DNA from: Proteles cristata cristata
Taxonomy: Eukaryota > Chordata > Mammalia > Carnivora > Hyaenidae
DNA length: 64,000 bases
Direction of reading: 5' to 3'
Assembly: GCA_017311185.1 (NCBI GenBank)
Contig: JAESUZ010004533.1
Span: 124,001-188,000 of the forward strand
Part shown: piece after piece, positions 1 through 9,217 of the stretch
Numbering within the stretch: the first letter of the stretch is position 1
Layout: each line of letters opens with the position of its first letter
The notes under the pieces: model-generated
Seen by the model: only the letters and a program-made list of their open reading frames with translations
What the model was told of the DNA's origin: nothing
Database searches by the model: none
Translations under genes and position numbers: made by a program

Positions 1-600
1 GGTCTGGATCTCCCCTTGTTCCTAGAGCGCTAGCAGCTCTGTGGCTGCTTCACCGGCAGCCCGAGCGGGGTCCGGAAAAGTCTACAATGCTCCACACGGA
101 CCCCGACCCCCAGCTTAACTGGCCGGCCTTTCGGCTTTGGTTTGTCGCGTCCAGCCCACCCTATTCTCCGGTGTAGCTTTTGCGAACTAGCATCATCGAC
201 TGTATGCACCACCCTCCTAGGGGAGCGGAAGCTCGGTGCAAGGGTCTTATTCCTCTATTTGGCCCTCTCAGCGCCCAGAGAGGGGCTTTGAGCGTGGCAG
301 GTGGTTCAAATGACCCTAGAATCTCGAGAAGAGTGCGCCGGAGATGAAAAAAGAAGGTGCCCTCGTGCTGGCTGGACTTCTTGGTTTTCCAATCAGCAGA
401 ACCTGCTGCTGCATACTGGAGAGCTCCGCCTTCGCCTCCATGGTTCCAGGCACAACGCCTTTCAGTTGATCCAGACAGCTTTTCTGAAACTTCTTCACTT
501 GGCCACAGACCCGGGAATCCGGGTTTTTAATGCACACCTATCCAGGGTTTTACGAAACTCTTGTGGCCCTAGACTCCAGGAGCTTCACAAGTAATTTCCT
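1..600. other. Unassigned left edge, partly CpG-rich
   Basis: No gene is recognised here. Bases 30-200 are clearly richer in CpG than the interval to the right, with repeated CCGG, CGCG and GTCG steps, as at the shoulder of a CpG island. Short open frames exist on both strands but match no family I know. In other mammals ARF5 is divergent from GCC1 a few kilobases away, so this could be the outskirts of the ARF5 promoter. That is inferred from gene order; no ARF5 coding sequence is visible. Confidence 0.3.
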
Positions 601-1349
601 CACTCAGCAACAGAGGGGAAATAGCAGGATAGGAATTTAAGTTTCTATTATGAGAGAGTCTGGGTCAGTGCCAGACACATAATATATGCTTACCAAATAT
701 GATACTTGCCGGATTTAACGGACTAATAGGATTGCTCAAAGGCAAGGGATTTGAAACTCAATTGCCAGTAGGCTTCTAAGATCAATGCTTACGGATTGGA
801 CATGGTGAGGTGAGCTGAGAATCAGAGAACCTTCATTAATTCACTCATTCAACAAATATTGAATGCCTACTATGTATCATTGTTCCAAGTCTCAGTTCAA
901 ATCTCACTTCTGTCCCCTGCCCGCCCCCCCTCCCTGGCCCTTTTGGAGGGTTTGGCTTCAACAGTCCTCATAACTTGTTATTTTCTAAAAAAGGAAGCCA
1001 ATGTCTGTCATATCTCATGACGTTATGATGAATATTAAAATGATGAAACTACCTGAATGTTTTGTATATTGCAGTTGGATGTTATCTGGACCACTAAGAA
1101 ACTAATTGGGTCTGAAAAGACCTCCAGGGTCTGCCCAAACTGACCCGAAAAGCCTGTAAAGAGAATACACTTTGAGCACCAGGTATGAGTGAGTGTGAGA
1201 CTTTCCTTTACTCTTTAGCCATATACTTGCATTCCTAAGAAGGCTCTTCACAAGGCTGAAGAGTGCATTTAAAAGAGTCCCAATATAATAACACAACTAG
1301 AGTTGACTGAGTCAAGTCAGTTCTACATCTTGAGCTCCCCCCGCCCCCT
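601..1349. other. Intergenic, small MIR/L2-like scraps
   Basis: No gene is seen. Bases about 650-715 resemble the 3' part of a MIR. Bases about 838-885 (CATTCAACAAATATTGAATG followed by CCTACTATGT) resemble the antisense 3' end of an L2 element. A C-rich run sits near 920-930. The rest is unassigned. Confidence 0.35.
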
Positions 1350-1534
1350 CTTTAATGTTCATTTATTTATTTTTGAGAGGGTAGGAACAGAGAGAAAGGA
1401 AGAGAGAATCTGAGGCAGGCTCCGCTTTATCAGTGCAGAGCCTGATGCAGGGCTTGATCTCATCAACCATGAGATCATGACCTGGGCTGAAATCAAGAGT
1501 TGACGACTAGCTGACTGAGCCACCCAGGTGCCCC
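1350..1534 (-). mobile_element. CAN-SINE (feliform SINEC type)
   Basis: Read on the minus strand, the tRNA-like head starts at 1534 (GGGGCACCTGGGTGGCTCAG) and the element ends in an A-rich tail at the left. It is diverged, with several substitutions in the head and body. The next SINE, 1741-1958, is in the opposite orientation, so the two form a loosely spaced inverted pair upstream of GCC1. Confidence 0.9.
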
Positions 1535-1559
1535 AATCTTTAGCTCTTTTTATTAGCCT

Positions 1560-2370
1560 CTTCTTTTCCATCCCTGTTGTCACTGCCCTGTTTCACTACC
1601 ATCTCTCTTCCTCGGGACAGAAATAGCCTCTTTACCTTACCTCCTTACCTGCCCATTGGTATACAAGTCTTGATGATGCCGCTCAAGATTAAAATCCTTT
1701 AGTGTCTTCTTAGCACTCAAGATAAAAATAGAAAGGCCTTGGGTGCCTGGGTGGCTCAGTTGGTTGAATGTCTGACTTCAGCTCAGGTCATGATCTCATG
1801 GTTTGTGGGTTGGAGGCCCACTTCTGACTCTGCGCTGATATCTTAGAGCCTGGAGCCTGCTTCAGATTCTGTGTCTCCTTCTGTCTCCTTGTCTCTCCCC
1901 TGCTTGTTCTCTCTCTCTCTTTCTCAAAAAGTAAATAAATAAACATTAAAAAATAAAAAAAATAGAAATGCCTTAATTTAAGTCTCTACCTATTGGGCCA
2001 ACCCCATCTGTTGCCACCTCTTTCACCCTAATCTACCGTCATGAAGTGATTTTCAATGCTTCTTGGGTGAGCCAGGCTCTATGATACTCCGGGAGTCCTT
2101 GCAATTATTTTTCTCTGCCTGGAATGCTTGTTTCCCTCATCTTTAGTTAGATCACTACTCATGCTTCAATCCCCACGTATTTTCCCTGAGAACCTTCTCT
2201 GCCTCCCCTAGACAGGTCTCCCTCCTAACTCCCATAGCACTTTGTGTATACCCATACATACTGGCATGAGAGCAGGACTTATGTTTGCACCTCTGGTGTT
2301 TCATTAGATGGGGGCTCCCTGAGGCCAGTCTCTTCATGGTAATCACCTGGAGCAGCCCTTGGTACGTTGA
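1560..2370 (+). mobile_element. L2 LINE 3' fragment, split by a SINE
   Basis: The stretch carries remembered landmarks of the L2 3' region: 'TTTTTCTCTGCCTGGAATGC', 'CATAGCACTTTGTGTAT', then 'GGGGGCTCCCTGAGG'. It is strongly diverged and interrupted by the CAN-SINE at 1741-1958. No coding capacity remains. Family assignment is from pattern memory, not alignment. Confidence 0.6.
1741..1958 (+). mobile_element. CAN-SINE inserted in L2
   Basis: The head begins at 1741 (GGGTGCCTGGGTGGCTCAGT), followed by a CT-rich stretch and an AAATAAATAAA-type tail. It is flanked by a near-perfect target-site duplication, AAAATAGAAAGGCCTT at 1725-1740 and AAAATAGAAATGCCTT at 1959-1974, which fixes both ends. 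Confidence 0.95.
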
Positions 2371-2384
2371 GAGTTGGACAGATA

Positions 2385-2530
2385 TAGATAGGATTCCTAG
2401 CTCTGTGACTTTGGGCATGTTATTTAACCTCTCTGTGCCTCACGTTTCCATTCACTGAGCAGAATAATTTTAAGGGCTAAATATCAAAACTCTTGTGAAG
2501 GTCCTGAAATATACTTGGCACACAGGATGG
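2385..2530 (+). mobile_element. MIR SINE fragment
   Basis: The MIR core is recognisable ('CTCTGTGACTTTGGGCATGT' then 'ACCTCTCTGTGCCTCA'), followed by the typical 'TACTTGGCACACAG' 3' part. It is an old, diverged copy. Confidence 0.7.
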
Positions 2531-2912
2531 AGGTCATGCCTATAGGATGCCCTCTACATGTATTTGTTGATTCAACTCGGCAGAACTCAGGAAGGGTGTA
2601 ATAATCATACTAGATGCCTAGGAGGGCTAAAACTGTCCTATCAAGGGTTGCAGTTCTCGTGGTCTAAATGGGAGTCTCAATTGTTGATTACTTTAGAGAC
2701 AAAGGTGCTGAGCCGCAAATGTGGGGACGCGTCGCTCATCTAAGTTAGGACTCAGTGCGACGTTGCCCACTCTCCCTCGCTCATCGTATCCCTACGGTAC
2801 TCCAGCAAAAAATTATCATTCCCGAGTTTTTGACTGCGCTGGCCCTGCGCTCAAAGTGCTGCTACTAATAGGCTGTCTTCCACCCACAGGCCGAAATAGC
2901 CCCACCCACCTC

Positions 2913-2930
2913 GCGCCCCCTAGGGGGCGG
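2913..2930. promoter_or_regulatory. Palindromic CTCF-like site
   Basis: Bases 2914-2929 (CGCCCCCTAGGGGGCG) form a perfect 16-bp palindrome. On each strand a 14-base window matches the CTCF core CCASYAGRKGGCRS at 13 of 14 positions. Binding is an inference. Confidence 0.5.
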
Positions 2931-2954
2931 AACCTGCTGCGTCGCGCTGCCGTC

Positions 2955-2976
2955 ACTTCCAGCGGACCCGGAAGCG
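2955..2976. promoter_or_regulatory. Paired ETS-type motifs in GCC1 promoter
   Basis: ACTTCC at 2955-2960 is the reverse of GGAAGT, and CCGGAAGCG lies at 2968-2976. Closely spaced, oppositely oriented ETS/GABP-like sites are common at CpG-island promoters close to the start of transcription. Confidence 0.45.
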
Positions 2977-3378
2977 CCGTTTGGGGCAGCTGTGCTTAGG
3001 AAGTCTTCATGGGGTTACGTTCGGTTTAAATCCTTCGCCGACCGTGGGCCGAGGGCCGTCTGGGACTGCTGTGACCGGCGCCAGCACCAAGATCGGAGCA
3101 GCCTCTGGGACAGTACGGGCGAGCCCTGGTCGTGTGCTGCTCTCGTGCCGGCGTCGCCCCGCCTCTAAGGTAGGACCCGCCCCCGCCCTCCGCGCCCGGG
3201 ACCTGGCGGGCGCTTCTCCTAGGCTGTGCCGTGCCGGGCATCCGGTCTCGGACAGCTAGGAGGAACGGTGTGCGCCTGTGGGGACAAGTCTCTTTTTGTA
3301 GTTTAGTGCCCCCGCCACGGTCTTCGCGACCCTCTTCTGAGCTGCCCGAAGGCTGACGTCGAGTAACCCGTTCTGAAC

Positions 3379-4410
3379 ATGGAGAAGTTTGGGATGAATT
3401 TCGGGGGCGGACCGAGCAAGAAGGACCTGTTGGAAACCATTGAGACACAGAAGAAGCAGCTTCTCCAGTACCAGGCACGTCTCAAGGATGTGGTCCGTGC
3501 CTATAAAAGCCTACTGAAAGAGAAGGAGGCTCTAGAGGCCAGCATTAAGGTGCTGTCGGTATCCCACGAGGCGGATGCGGGCCTCGCCGGTGTCCAGCCT
3601 CCAGGCCTCACTTTTCCTGACTCTGTAGATGACCGATGCTCAACTCACAGCGAGGATAGCACTGGGACCGCCACCAGCTTGGATACTGCGGCCAGCCTCA
3701 CCAGCACCAAGGGTGAGTTTGGGGTAGAGGACGACAGACTGCCTCGCGGAGCACCACCTCCAAAGTCTGAAGAGGCCAGCGGGTCGGAGAGTGGCGTCAG
3801 CAGTAGCAGTGGGGAAGGACCATCTGGCGGTGGGGAAGCGGACAAACGACTGCACCAGCTAAAGACTCAGTTAGCTACTTTGACCAGCTCTTTGGCTACG
3901 GTCACCCAGGAGAAGTCTCGCATGGAAGCTTCTTACCTGGCTGACAAGAAGAAGATGAAACAGGACTTAGAGGATGCCAGTAAAAAGGCAGAGGAGGAAA
4001 GGGGCCGTCTGGAGGGAGAGTTGAAGGGGCTGCAGGAGCAGATCGCAGAAACGAAGGCCCGGCTTATCACCCAGCAGCATGATCGGGCCCAAGAGCAGAG
4101 TGACCATGCCTTGATGCTTCGTGAGCTTCAGAAACTGCTGCAGGAGGAGAGGACCCAGCGCCAGGACTTGGAGCTTCGGCTGGAAGAGACCCGTGAAGCT
4201 CTGGCGGGGCGGGCATATGCAGCTGGTCAGTTGGAAGGGTTTGAACTGCAAACCAAGCAGCTGACCCGTGAGGTGGAGGACTTGAAAGGTGAGCTGCAGG
4301 CTCTTCGAGATGAGAAGAATCGGCCAGACCCGCGGCTGCAGGAGCTTCAGGAAGAGGCTGCCTGCTTGAAGAGCCATTTCCAGGCCCAGTTGCAGCAGGA
4401 AATGAGGAAG
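3379..4410 (+). other. GCC1: GCC1 coding exon A (residues 1-344)
   Basis: The exon spans ATG 3379 to the codon AAG for Lys344. The donor follows directly (AGGAAG then GTAATA), so the intron is phase 0. It encodes the N-terminal coiled coil, the serine-rich linker (CSTHSEDSTGTATS region) and about half of the central coiled coil. The GRIP domain is not in this exon. Confidence 0.95.
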
Positions 4411-6586
4411 GTAATAATTGCTTCAGACATTTATCAGTTAGCCTGAAGTGGAAAATAGTGGGAGTTTTTTTCATCTTTGGTAGTTAGAACCAGTAGCTGC
4501 GCTGTCAGTTGTTGACGCCATTTAGAAGGTTTTACCTTGAGTCCTGGGAAATCTATTCTGTGTGGTGTTGGCAGTATCCACAGAATGTGCTTCCAACAGG
4601 ATGTAAAGTGTCTCAATGTCTGGCTGGTTTGGAGTCAGACACCTCTGAATTTCTGGGCCTTGGCCTCTTGCCAGGGCTGCTCTGTGAAGCAGGGTAGTGG
4701 CAGCCGCACAGTGAAAAGTAGTGCACATACCCATAGGTATATGCATGTGTTTAGATAGTGGTTGGTATATTCCTATAGGGAGGGGGCGAGGCAAAAGGAA
4801 TTTTGGCAGAAGCCACCTCTTGTAATTGCTTCCAGTCGATTTGCGTGTTCTGGAAAGGTGTGCTATTTTACAGTGCTCCTTTCAGTGTGGAGAGAGATCC
4901 AACTGAGTTTTGAACTCCAGGAATATTGGGAGAGGAAAAGAATGTCCCGTGATTTCTTAGTAGGATTTGGGGAAGCAGTTGATAAACAAAGGTCACACAC
5001 TTCATGTGCGCGTTTGGTGTATGACGGGAGAAAGTGGAAGCGTTAAGCAGAACAACAACAGATATACAGAGGTTCTTAATACTGTTTGGTAGAATGTAAC
5101 TCTTCCCAAGCAGGTTATAGGAACTTTCGTTAGCTTCCGCATCAACAGAACACCCCCCACCCATTCCCATTCTTGCCAGGCTATTCCCCCCCTTGTGACC
5201 CTTTGGCTCCCTTCTCTTGCTTTCTCAAAGATTGCCATAGGGCTTTGTGACTTTTCTGGATGCATTTCCATCTGCTCCCTTGTTTTCCAGACAGCCCTTG
5301 CAGAAGATCAGCTGCGCCAGCAATCTCAGGTTGAAGAGCAGAGGGTGGCGGCCCTGGAGAATCAAATAGCTGAGGTGTCAGAACTGCTGGGCACCTATGA
5401 GAAAGCCAAGCAGAAGGACCAGCTGGCCATTCAGAAGCTAAAGGAGCGCATTCTGCAGCTGGACCTGGAGAACAAGACGCTGGCTCTGGCAGCCTCCAGC
5501 CGGTCCCCTCTCGACGGCCACGGAGAGGAGTCCAGTCTGGATGTCAACGTCCTGAAGGATAAGATGGAGAAGCTGAAGAGGCTGCTGCAGGTTGCTGCCA
5601 GGAAAAGCCAGGTGACCCTGGATGTGGAGAAGCTCTGTGACCTGGAGATCATGCCCAGCTCGGAGGCTGCTGACGGGGAGAAGGCCTCTGTGCTCTACTA
5701 CCAACAGGAGCTGAAGCAGCTGAAGGAGGAGTTCGAGAGGTACAAGATGAGGGCCCAGGTGGTCCTCAAGAGCAAGAACGCCAAAGACGGCAACCTGGCC
5801 AAGGAGCTGGAGGAAGCCCAGGAGCAGCTCGCCGAACTGAAGGAGAAGTATATCTCCCTGCGGCTGTCCTGCGAGGAGCTCGAGCGCCAGCACCAGCAGG
5901 AGGCCGACGACTGGAAGCAGGAGCTGGCCCGGCTGCAGCAGCTCCACCGGCAGGAGCTGGAGCGCAGCCAGCTGGACTTCCGGGACCGCACGCTCAAGCT
6001 GGAGGAGGAGCTGCACAAGCAGCGGGACCGGGCCCTGGCCGTGCTGGCCGAGAAGGACTTGGAGCTGGAGCAGCTGCGTTCCGTGGCCTTGTCCTGCGGG
6101 CTGCCCGGCCGCAGGAGCCCCGTGGGCAGCGGAGGCCCTGGAGACCCTGCGGACGCATCTTCCCCAGACAGCCTGACCCAGGCGCTGCAGCTGGCTGCGG
6201 CCAACGAGCCCACTTTCTTCCTGTATGCTGAGCAGTTGGCCCGCAAGGAGGTGGAGATCACGTCGCTGAGGAAGCAGAGACACAGGCTGGAGGTCGAGGT
6301 GCACCAGCTGCAGGACCGGCTGCTGGAGGAAGGGGAGCGCCATCGCGAGGAGGTTGGAGCCCTGCAGAGCCACATCGAGAAGAATATCAGGGACCAGAGT
6401 AGGGAGGGAGCCAACCTGGAGTACCTCAAAAACATCATCTACCGCTTCCTGACCTTGCCTGACACCCTGGGCCGCCAGCAGACGCTCACGGCCATCCTGA
6501 CCATCTTGCATTTCAGTCCAGAGGAGAAACAAGTGATAATGCGCCTCCCAACCAGTGGTAGCTGGTGGCCTTCTGGCAAGAGATGA
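3379..6586 (+). CDS. GCC1: GCC1, GRIP and coiled-coil domain-containing protein 1 (join 3379..4410, 5291..6586)
   Basis: GCC1/GCC88 is a cytosolic golgin that sits on trans-Golgi membranes, supports endosome-to-TGN retrieval and helps organise the Golgi ribbon (known for the family). The joined frame encodes 775 residues, the length I recall for the human protein. An N-terminal coiled coil spans about residues 13-60. A Ser/Thr-rich acidic linker covers about 62-150, and long heptad-rich coiled coils about 154-610. A Gly/Pro/Ser linker follows at about 613-640, a further coiled coil at about 650-710, and the C-terminal GRIP domain at about 710-760. Tyr722 in NLEYLKN fits the conserved GRIP tyrosine that contacts ARL1-GTP. 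The protein ends WWPSGKR, as remembered for GCC1. The ATG at 3379 is chosen because MEKFGMNFGGG is the known N terminus and because an in-frame start further upstream has no support. The gene has no frameshift or internal stop and appears functional. Confidence 0.97.
4411..5290 (+). other. GCC1: GCC1 intron, 880 bp, phase 0
   Basis: The intron has a GTAATA donor at 4411 and a pyrimidine-rich acceptor (CCCTTGTTTTCCAG) ending at 5290. Splicing joins AAG (Lys344) to ACA (Thr345), giving EMRK-TALAED, which matches the known protein. The intron is free of recognisable repeats. Reading into it adds 11 codons and a stop at 4444-4446. Confidence 0.95.
5291..6586 (+). other. GCC1: GCC1 coding exon B (residues 345-775)
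   Basis: The exon starts at ACA right after the acceptor AG and ends with the TGA at 6584-6586. It is visibly GC-richer at third positions than exon A, especially at 5500-6400. It encodes the C-terminal coiled coils, the Gly/Pro linker and the GRIP domain. The codon for Tyr722 lies at 6422-6424. Confidence 0.95.
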
Positions 6587-8150
6587 TGCCATTGTCACTG
6601 ACTCCTGAAATTTCTGTGCCTCTTACGTGGGAAGGGACAGGCTGTGGTTTCTACTGCCTCTTCTCTTACATTATCATTTCTTTCTTCACTGTGTTAAACT
6701 GGGAGAGTCTTCAATGTGGGATGGGGTTTTTCTGCCAAATGCCATTAATGCCACATTATCCTGGGGCCCAAGAGGTACTGGAAGAGTCCCAACAGCATCT
6801 TCGGGTGGTGTGTTTGTGAGGGGATGTGGGGTGAGAGATAAAGGTTGAGAGGTGCCAAAGTTGGAAGTGGTGAGAATCTTTTAAAATATGACTTTTTGTT
6901 TGAGTATTATGCTCCTAGCGCAGAACCAGGAGTAAATGTGACTCCAAAGGGAGTTCAGTTATTTCTAAACACTCGCAGGACCAGCTGTTGACTCCCCATC
7001 TCATCTGAGTCTGGTCCACTGCTGCCCCAATTTTCTGGGGACATAAATCCAGGCTGGAGAGGGACCAAGACGTTGGAGATAGTGACAGATTGTCCACCAT
7101 TATCCACAGATTCTTCAGTCCTGGAACTGGAAGCTTGGTGTAGGCGGGGCCGGGTACCACCCAATCAATCTGGGTAAAGCACCCGCTGTAACCATCCTGT
7201 AGGGGGCGTTGAGCATCACTTCGGTCTTAGGGATTTCCTGAGTAGCCTGCTTTTGGCCTGGATGGGGATATGATAGGCCTCTCGCATTTGACCCTGCCTT
7301 AACCTGTCTGCCTAAAGTTGGCCTGAGATTGTGAGTGAATGCCTTTGCTATCTTTTCCTCTGCAGTTGAACTTTGATTACGAAAAAACCCCTAGCTTTTT
7401 ACCAGAGGGGTCAGATTGGGAAACTCTGATCCTGTCTGGATGCAAAGAAATAGCTCAGAGATTTACAACTGCCTCCCATCCCCTCTGGCTGTTTCTGCCC
7501 TTGTAGGACAGAGAAGAGGAGGGAGATTTGCTGATTCCAGAAGATTGCTATGACCCTCACTGGAAAGTGGTGGAAGTTCAGCCGAGCGGCTGGAGTGCTT
7601 GCTGCCCTGTAGATAACATTCTGGCAACATCTCCATGTCCCTGCAGCCAGGATTTTCATGGGTTACTGTCACTAGGGTATTTTGCCTTTAGGGAGTAATA
7701 AGAGTTTCAGTACACAATCGTTGTCTTCCCTACATGCGTTACTATAATTTTCCCTCCTTCCTGCGATTTTTTATATTTGGCTTGTGTAAGTAGATTTGTT
7801 CTGCACTGAAGGAAAGGGGGCTTCAGGCATCTGGAAAGGGGAGACTCAGAAAAGTTGGGTTCAAACACTAATCAGTTCCCCTGCTTTTTCCTTTCCCCAC
7901 CTTCTCTTGCGGGTTATAGAGATCTTTGGACCCTAAAGACCAGTGCTTTGCCACTGACTGGACTAATGTATATCCTTCTGTTATTTCTTCATAGAGACCT
8001 GCTTTGTGAGGGTTTGGGATGCAGAAGACTTTGATTAAATGGGAGGCTGGGTGACCTGCACTGTCTACAAACAGTAGACTTAAACAGATGGGATGTGATG
8101 TGTTCAAATGATAAACTATGGAATCATTAAATCTGAACAACCTGACCTGT
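6587..8150 (+). other. GCC1: GCC1 probable 3' UTR
   Basis: No repeat and no further coding frame is seen. Canonical AATAAA is absent close to the stop codon. ATTAAA variants occur at 8034-8039 and 8126-8131. The second is followed within about 20 bases by CTGTGTGCTTTC, a GT/T-rich downstream element. A later AATAAA near 9489 would lie beyond SINE insertions and is less likely. The end is therefore an inference. Confidence 0.5.
8126..8131 (+). terminator. GCC1: Candidate GCC1 poly(A) signal ATTAAA
   Basis: This is the commonest variant hexamer, with GT-rich sequence just downstream. It is immediately followed by a microsatellite and then transposon-rich DNA, consistent with the end of the constrained gene. 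Confidence 0.4.
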
Positions 8151-8165
8151 GTGCTTTCTTAGTGG

Positions 8166-8167
<2 letters not shown>

Positions 8168-8208
<41 letters not shown>
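8168..8208. repeat. (AC)n microsatellite
   Basis: An uninterrupted AC dinucleotide tract of about 20 units, followed by the alternating purine-pyrimidine sequence GTGTATACGTATACACATAC. It is likely length-polymorphic. Confidence 0.95.
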
Positions 8209-8211
<3 letters not shown>

Positions 8212-8562
8212 TATACGTATACACATACACAGTGTGAATGCAAATAGTGAATGAAAAGGATGGAAATAACATATTAATTCATGAGCTTGGATCTAGGGAG
8301 GAATATCTCCATGCTTTACCTCGATCACAAAAAAATTTTTTTAGCCTGGAATTATGTGTGTTTGTGTGTAAGCAGCCACACTAGAAAAAGCTTTCTCATG
8401 GGTTTAGTGGGTGGGCTTGAAACTTCCGTAATTGCTGCTTGAAACTTGTTAAGAGTTAATCCGTTTATTGAATGCTTTATTATGGTTCAAGTTAGGGTTC
8501 ATGGTATTCTGGGAAAGTTTCTCAGGATTTCAAGCTAAAGTAAATCATCATTGTCATCTCTT

Positions 8563-8802
8563 TTTTTTTTTTTTTTTAATTTTTTTTTTTTTTTTTTTTT
8601 TTAATGCTTTATTTCTAGGAGAGAGAGAGACAGCGTGAGCAAAGGAGGGTCAGAGAGAGAGGGAGTGACAGACTGAAACAGGCTCCAGGCTCTGAGCTGG
8701 CAGTCAGCACAGAGCCCGACGCGGGGCTCGAACCCATGAACCGCGAGATCATGACCCAAGCGAAAGTCGGACGCTTAACCGACTAAGCCACCCAGGCGCC
8801 CC
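8563..8802 (-). mobile_element. Young CAN-SINE
   Basis: On the minus strand the head starts GGGGCGCCTGGGTGGCTTAG at 8802. The copy has the 'GACTGCCAGCTCAGAGCC' arrangement, a CTCCTAGAAATAAA end, and a poly(A) tail of more than 35 bases seen as the T run from 8563. A target-site duplication ATCATTGTCATCTCTT lies at 8547-8562 and again at 8804-8819. The intact tail and perfect duplication suggest recent insertion. Confidence 0.95.
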
Positions 8803-8819
8803 AATCATTGTCATCTCTT

Positions 8820-9008
8820 AATTGTCTTACCTGATCCCCTTAAATGTAGCCTCTGTTCTGATTGCTCTCTCTAGGTGGTTTTGGACACCATAGAAAGATC
8901 CATAGTCCCAGCTGCTTTTTCCTAAGACTAGTAATTCAGGTGCTTTTGACTTTTGAGTAGATACCACATGGGAAAAGAAGGAATTTAGGTTCTGATTAAT
9001 GTAGAAAA
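8820..9008. other. Intergenic, nothing recognised
   Basis: Single-copy-looking spacer between two CAN-SINEs. No gene, RNA or repeat is recognised. Confidence 0.4.
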
Positions 9009-9217
9009 TTTTTTTTTAACATTTATTCACTTTTGAGAGACAGAGACAGAGCACAGATAGGAGTGGGTAAGAGAGAGAGGGAGACTCAGAATCCAAAGCA
9101 GGGTCCGGCTCTGAGCTTTCAGCACAGAGCTCGATGTGGGGCTTGATCTCACGAATCATGAAATCATGACCTGAGCCAAAGTCAGACACTTAACCGACTG
9201 AGCCACTCAGGTGCCCC
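9009..9217 (-). mobile_element. CAN-SINE
   Basis: The head is read at 9217 (GGGGCACCTGAGTGGCTCAG) and the A tail appears as T/A-rich sequence at 9009. The flanking TCTGATTAAT occurs at 8991-9000 and 9218-9227 and is the probable target duplication. Confidence 0.9.

Larger units (their letters stand above)
2700..3378 (+). promoter_or_regulatory. GCC1: GCC1 CpG-island promoter and 5' UTR
   Basis: CpG density rises at about 2700 and stays high to the start codon, unlike most of the window. No TATA box stands at a fixed distance from the ATG, as is usual for CpG-island housekeeping promoters. The densest part, 2900-3250, has GC boxes, paired ETS-type motifs and a 16-bp perfect palindrome. A CRE-like TGACGTC lies at 3354-3360. 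Transcription probably starts around 2950-3060, but the sequence alone does not fix the site. The absence of repeats from 2530 to 8160 also marks a constrained locus. Confidence 0.8.
2980..8150 (+). other. GCC1: GCC1 transcription unit (gene model)
   Basis: The gene runs from the CpG island to a probable poly(A) site near 8.15 kb. Supported parts are the coding exons 3379-4410 and 5291-6586 and the intron 4411-5290. The transcript start and end are inferred: the start from CpG and motif density, the end from an ATTAAA at 8126-8131 followed by GT-rich sequence. A possible extra intron in the 5' UTR (3170-3301) is described separately. No SINE or LINE lies inside the unit. Confidence 0.75.

Noticed and set aside
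316..594. Overlapping open frames of 97 (+) and 73 (-) codons at the left edge
   Set aside because: Neither matches ARF5 or another family I know, and both are of a length expected by chance in GC-rich sequence.
5195..5290. An in-frame ATG giving a longer start to exon B
   Set aside because: These bases are the 3' end of the intron, including the polypyrimidine tract and AG. Splicing to exon A gives the known GCC1 sequence, so the extension is not coding.
5438..6598. A 386-codon open frame on the minus strand
   Set aside because: It lies wholly over GCC1 exon B and is rich in Leu and Gln. Heptad-rich, GC-biased coiled-coil codons (CTG, CAG, GAG) routinely leave the opposite strand open.
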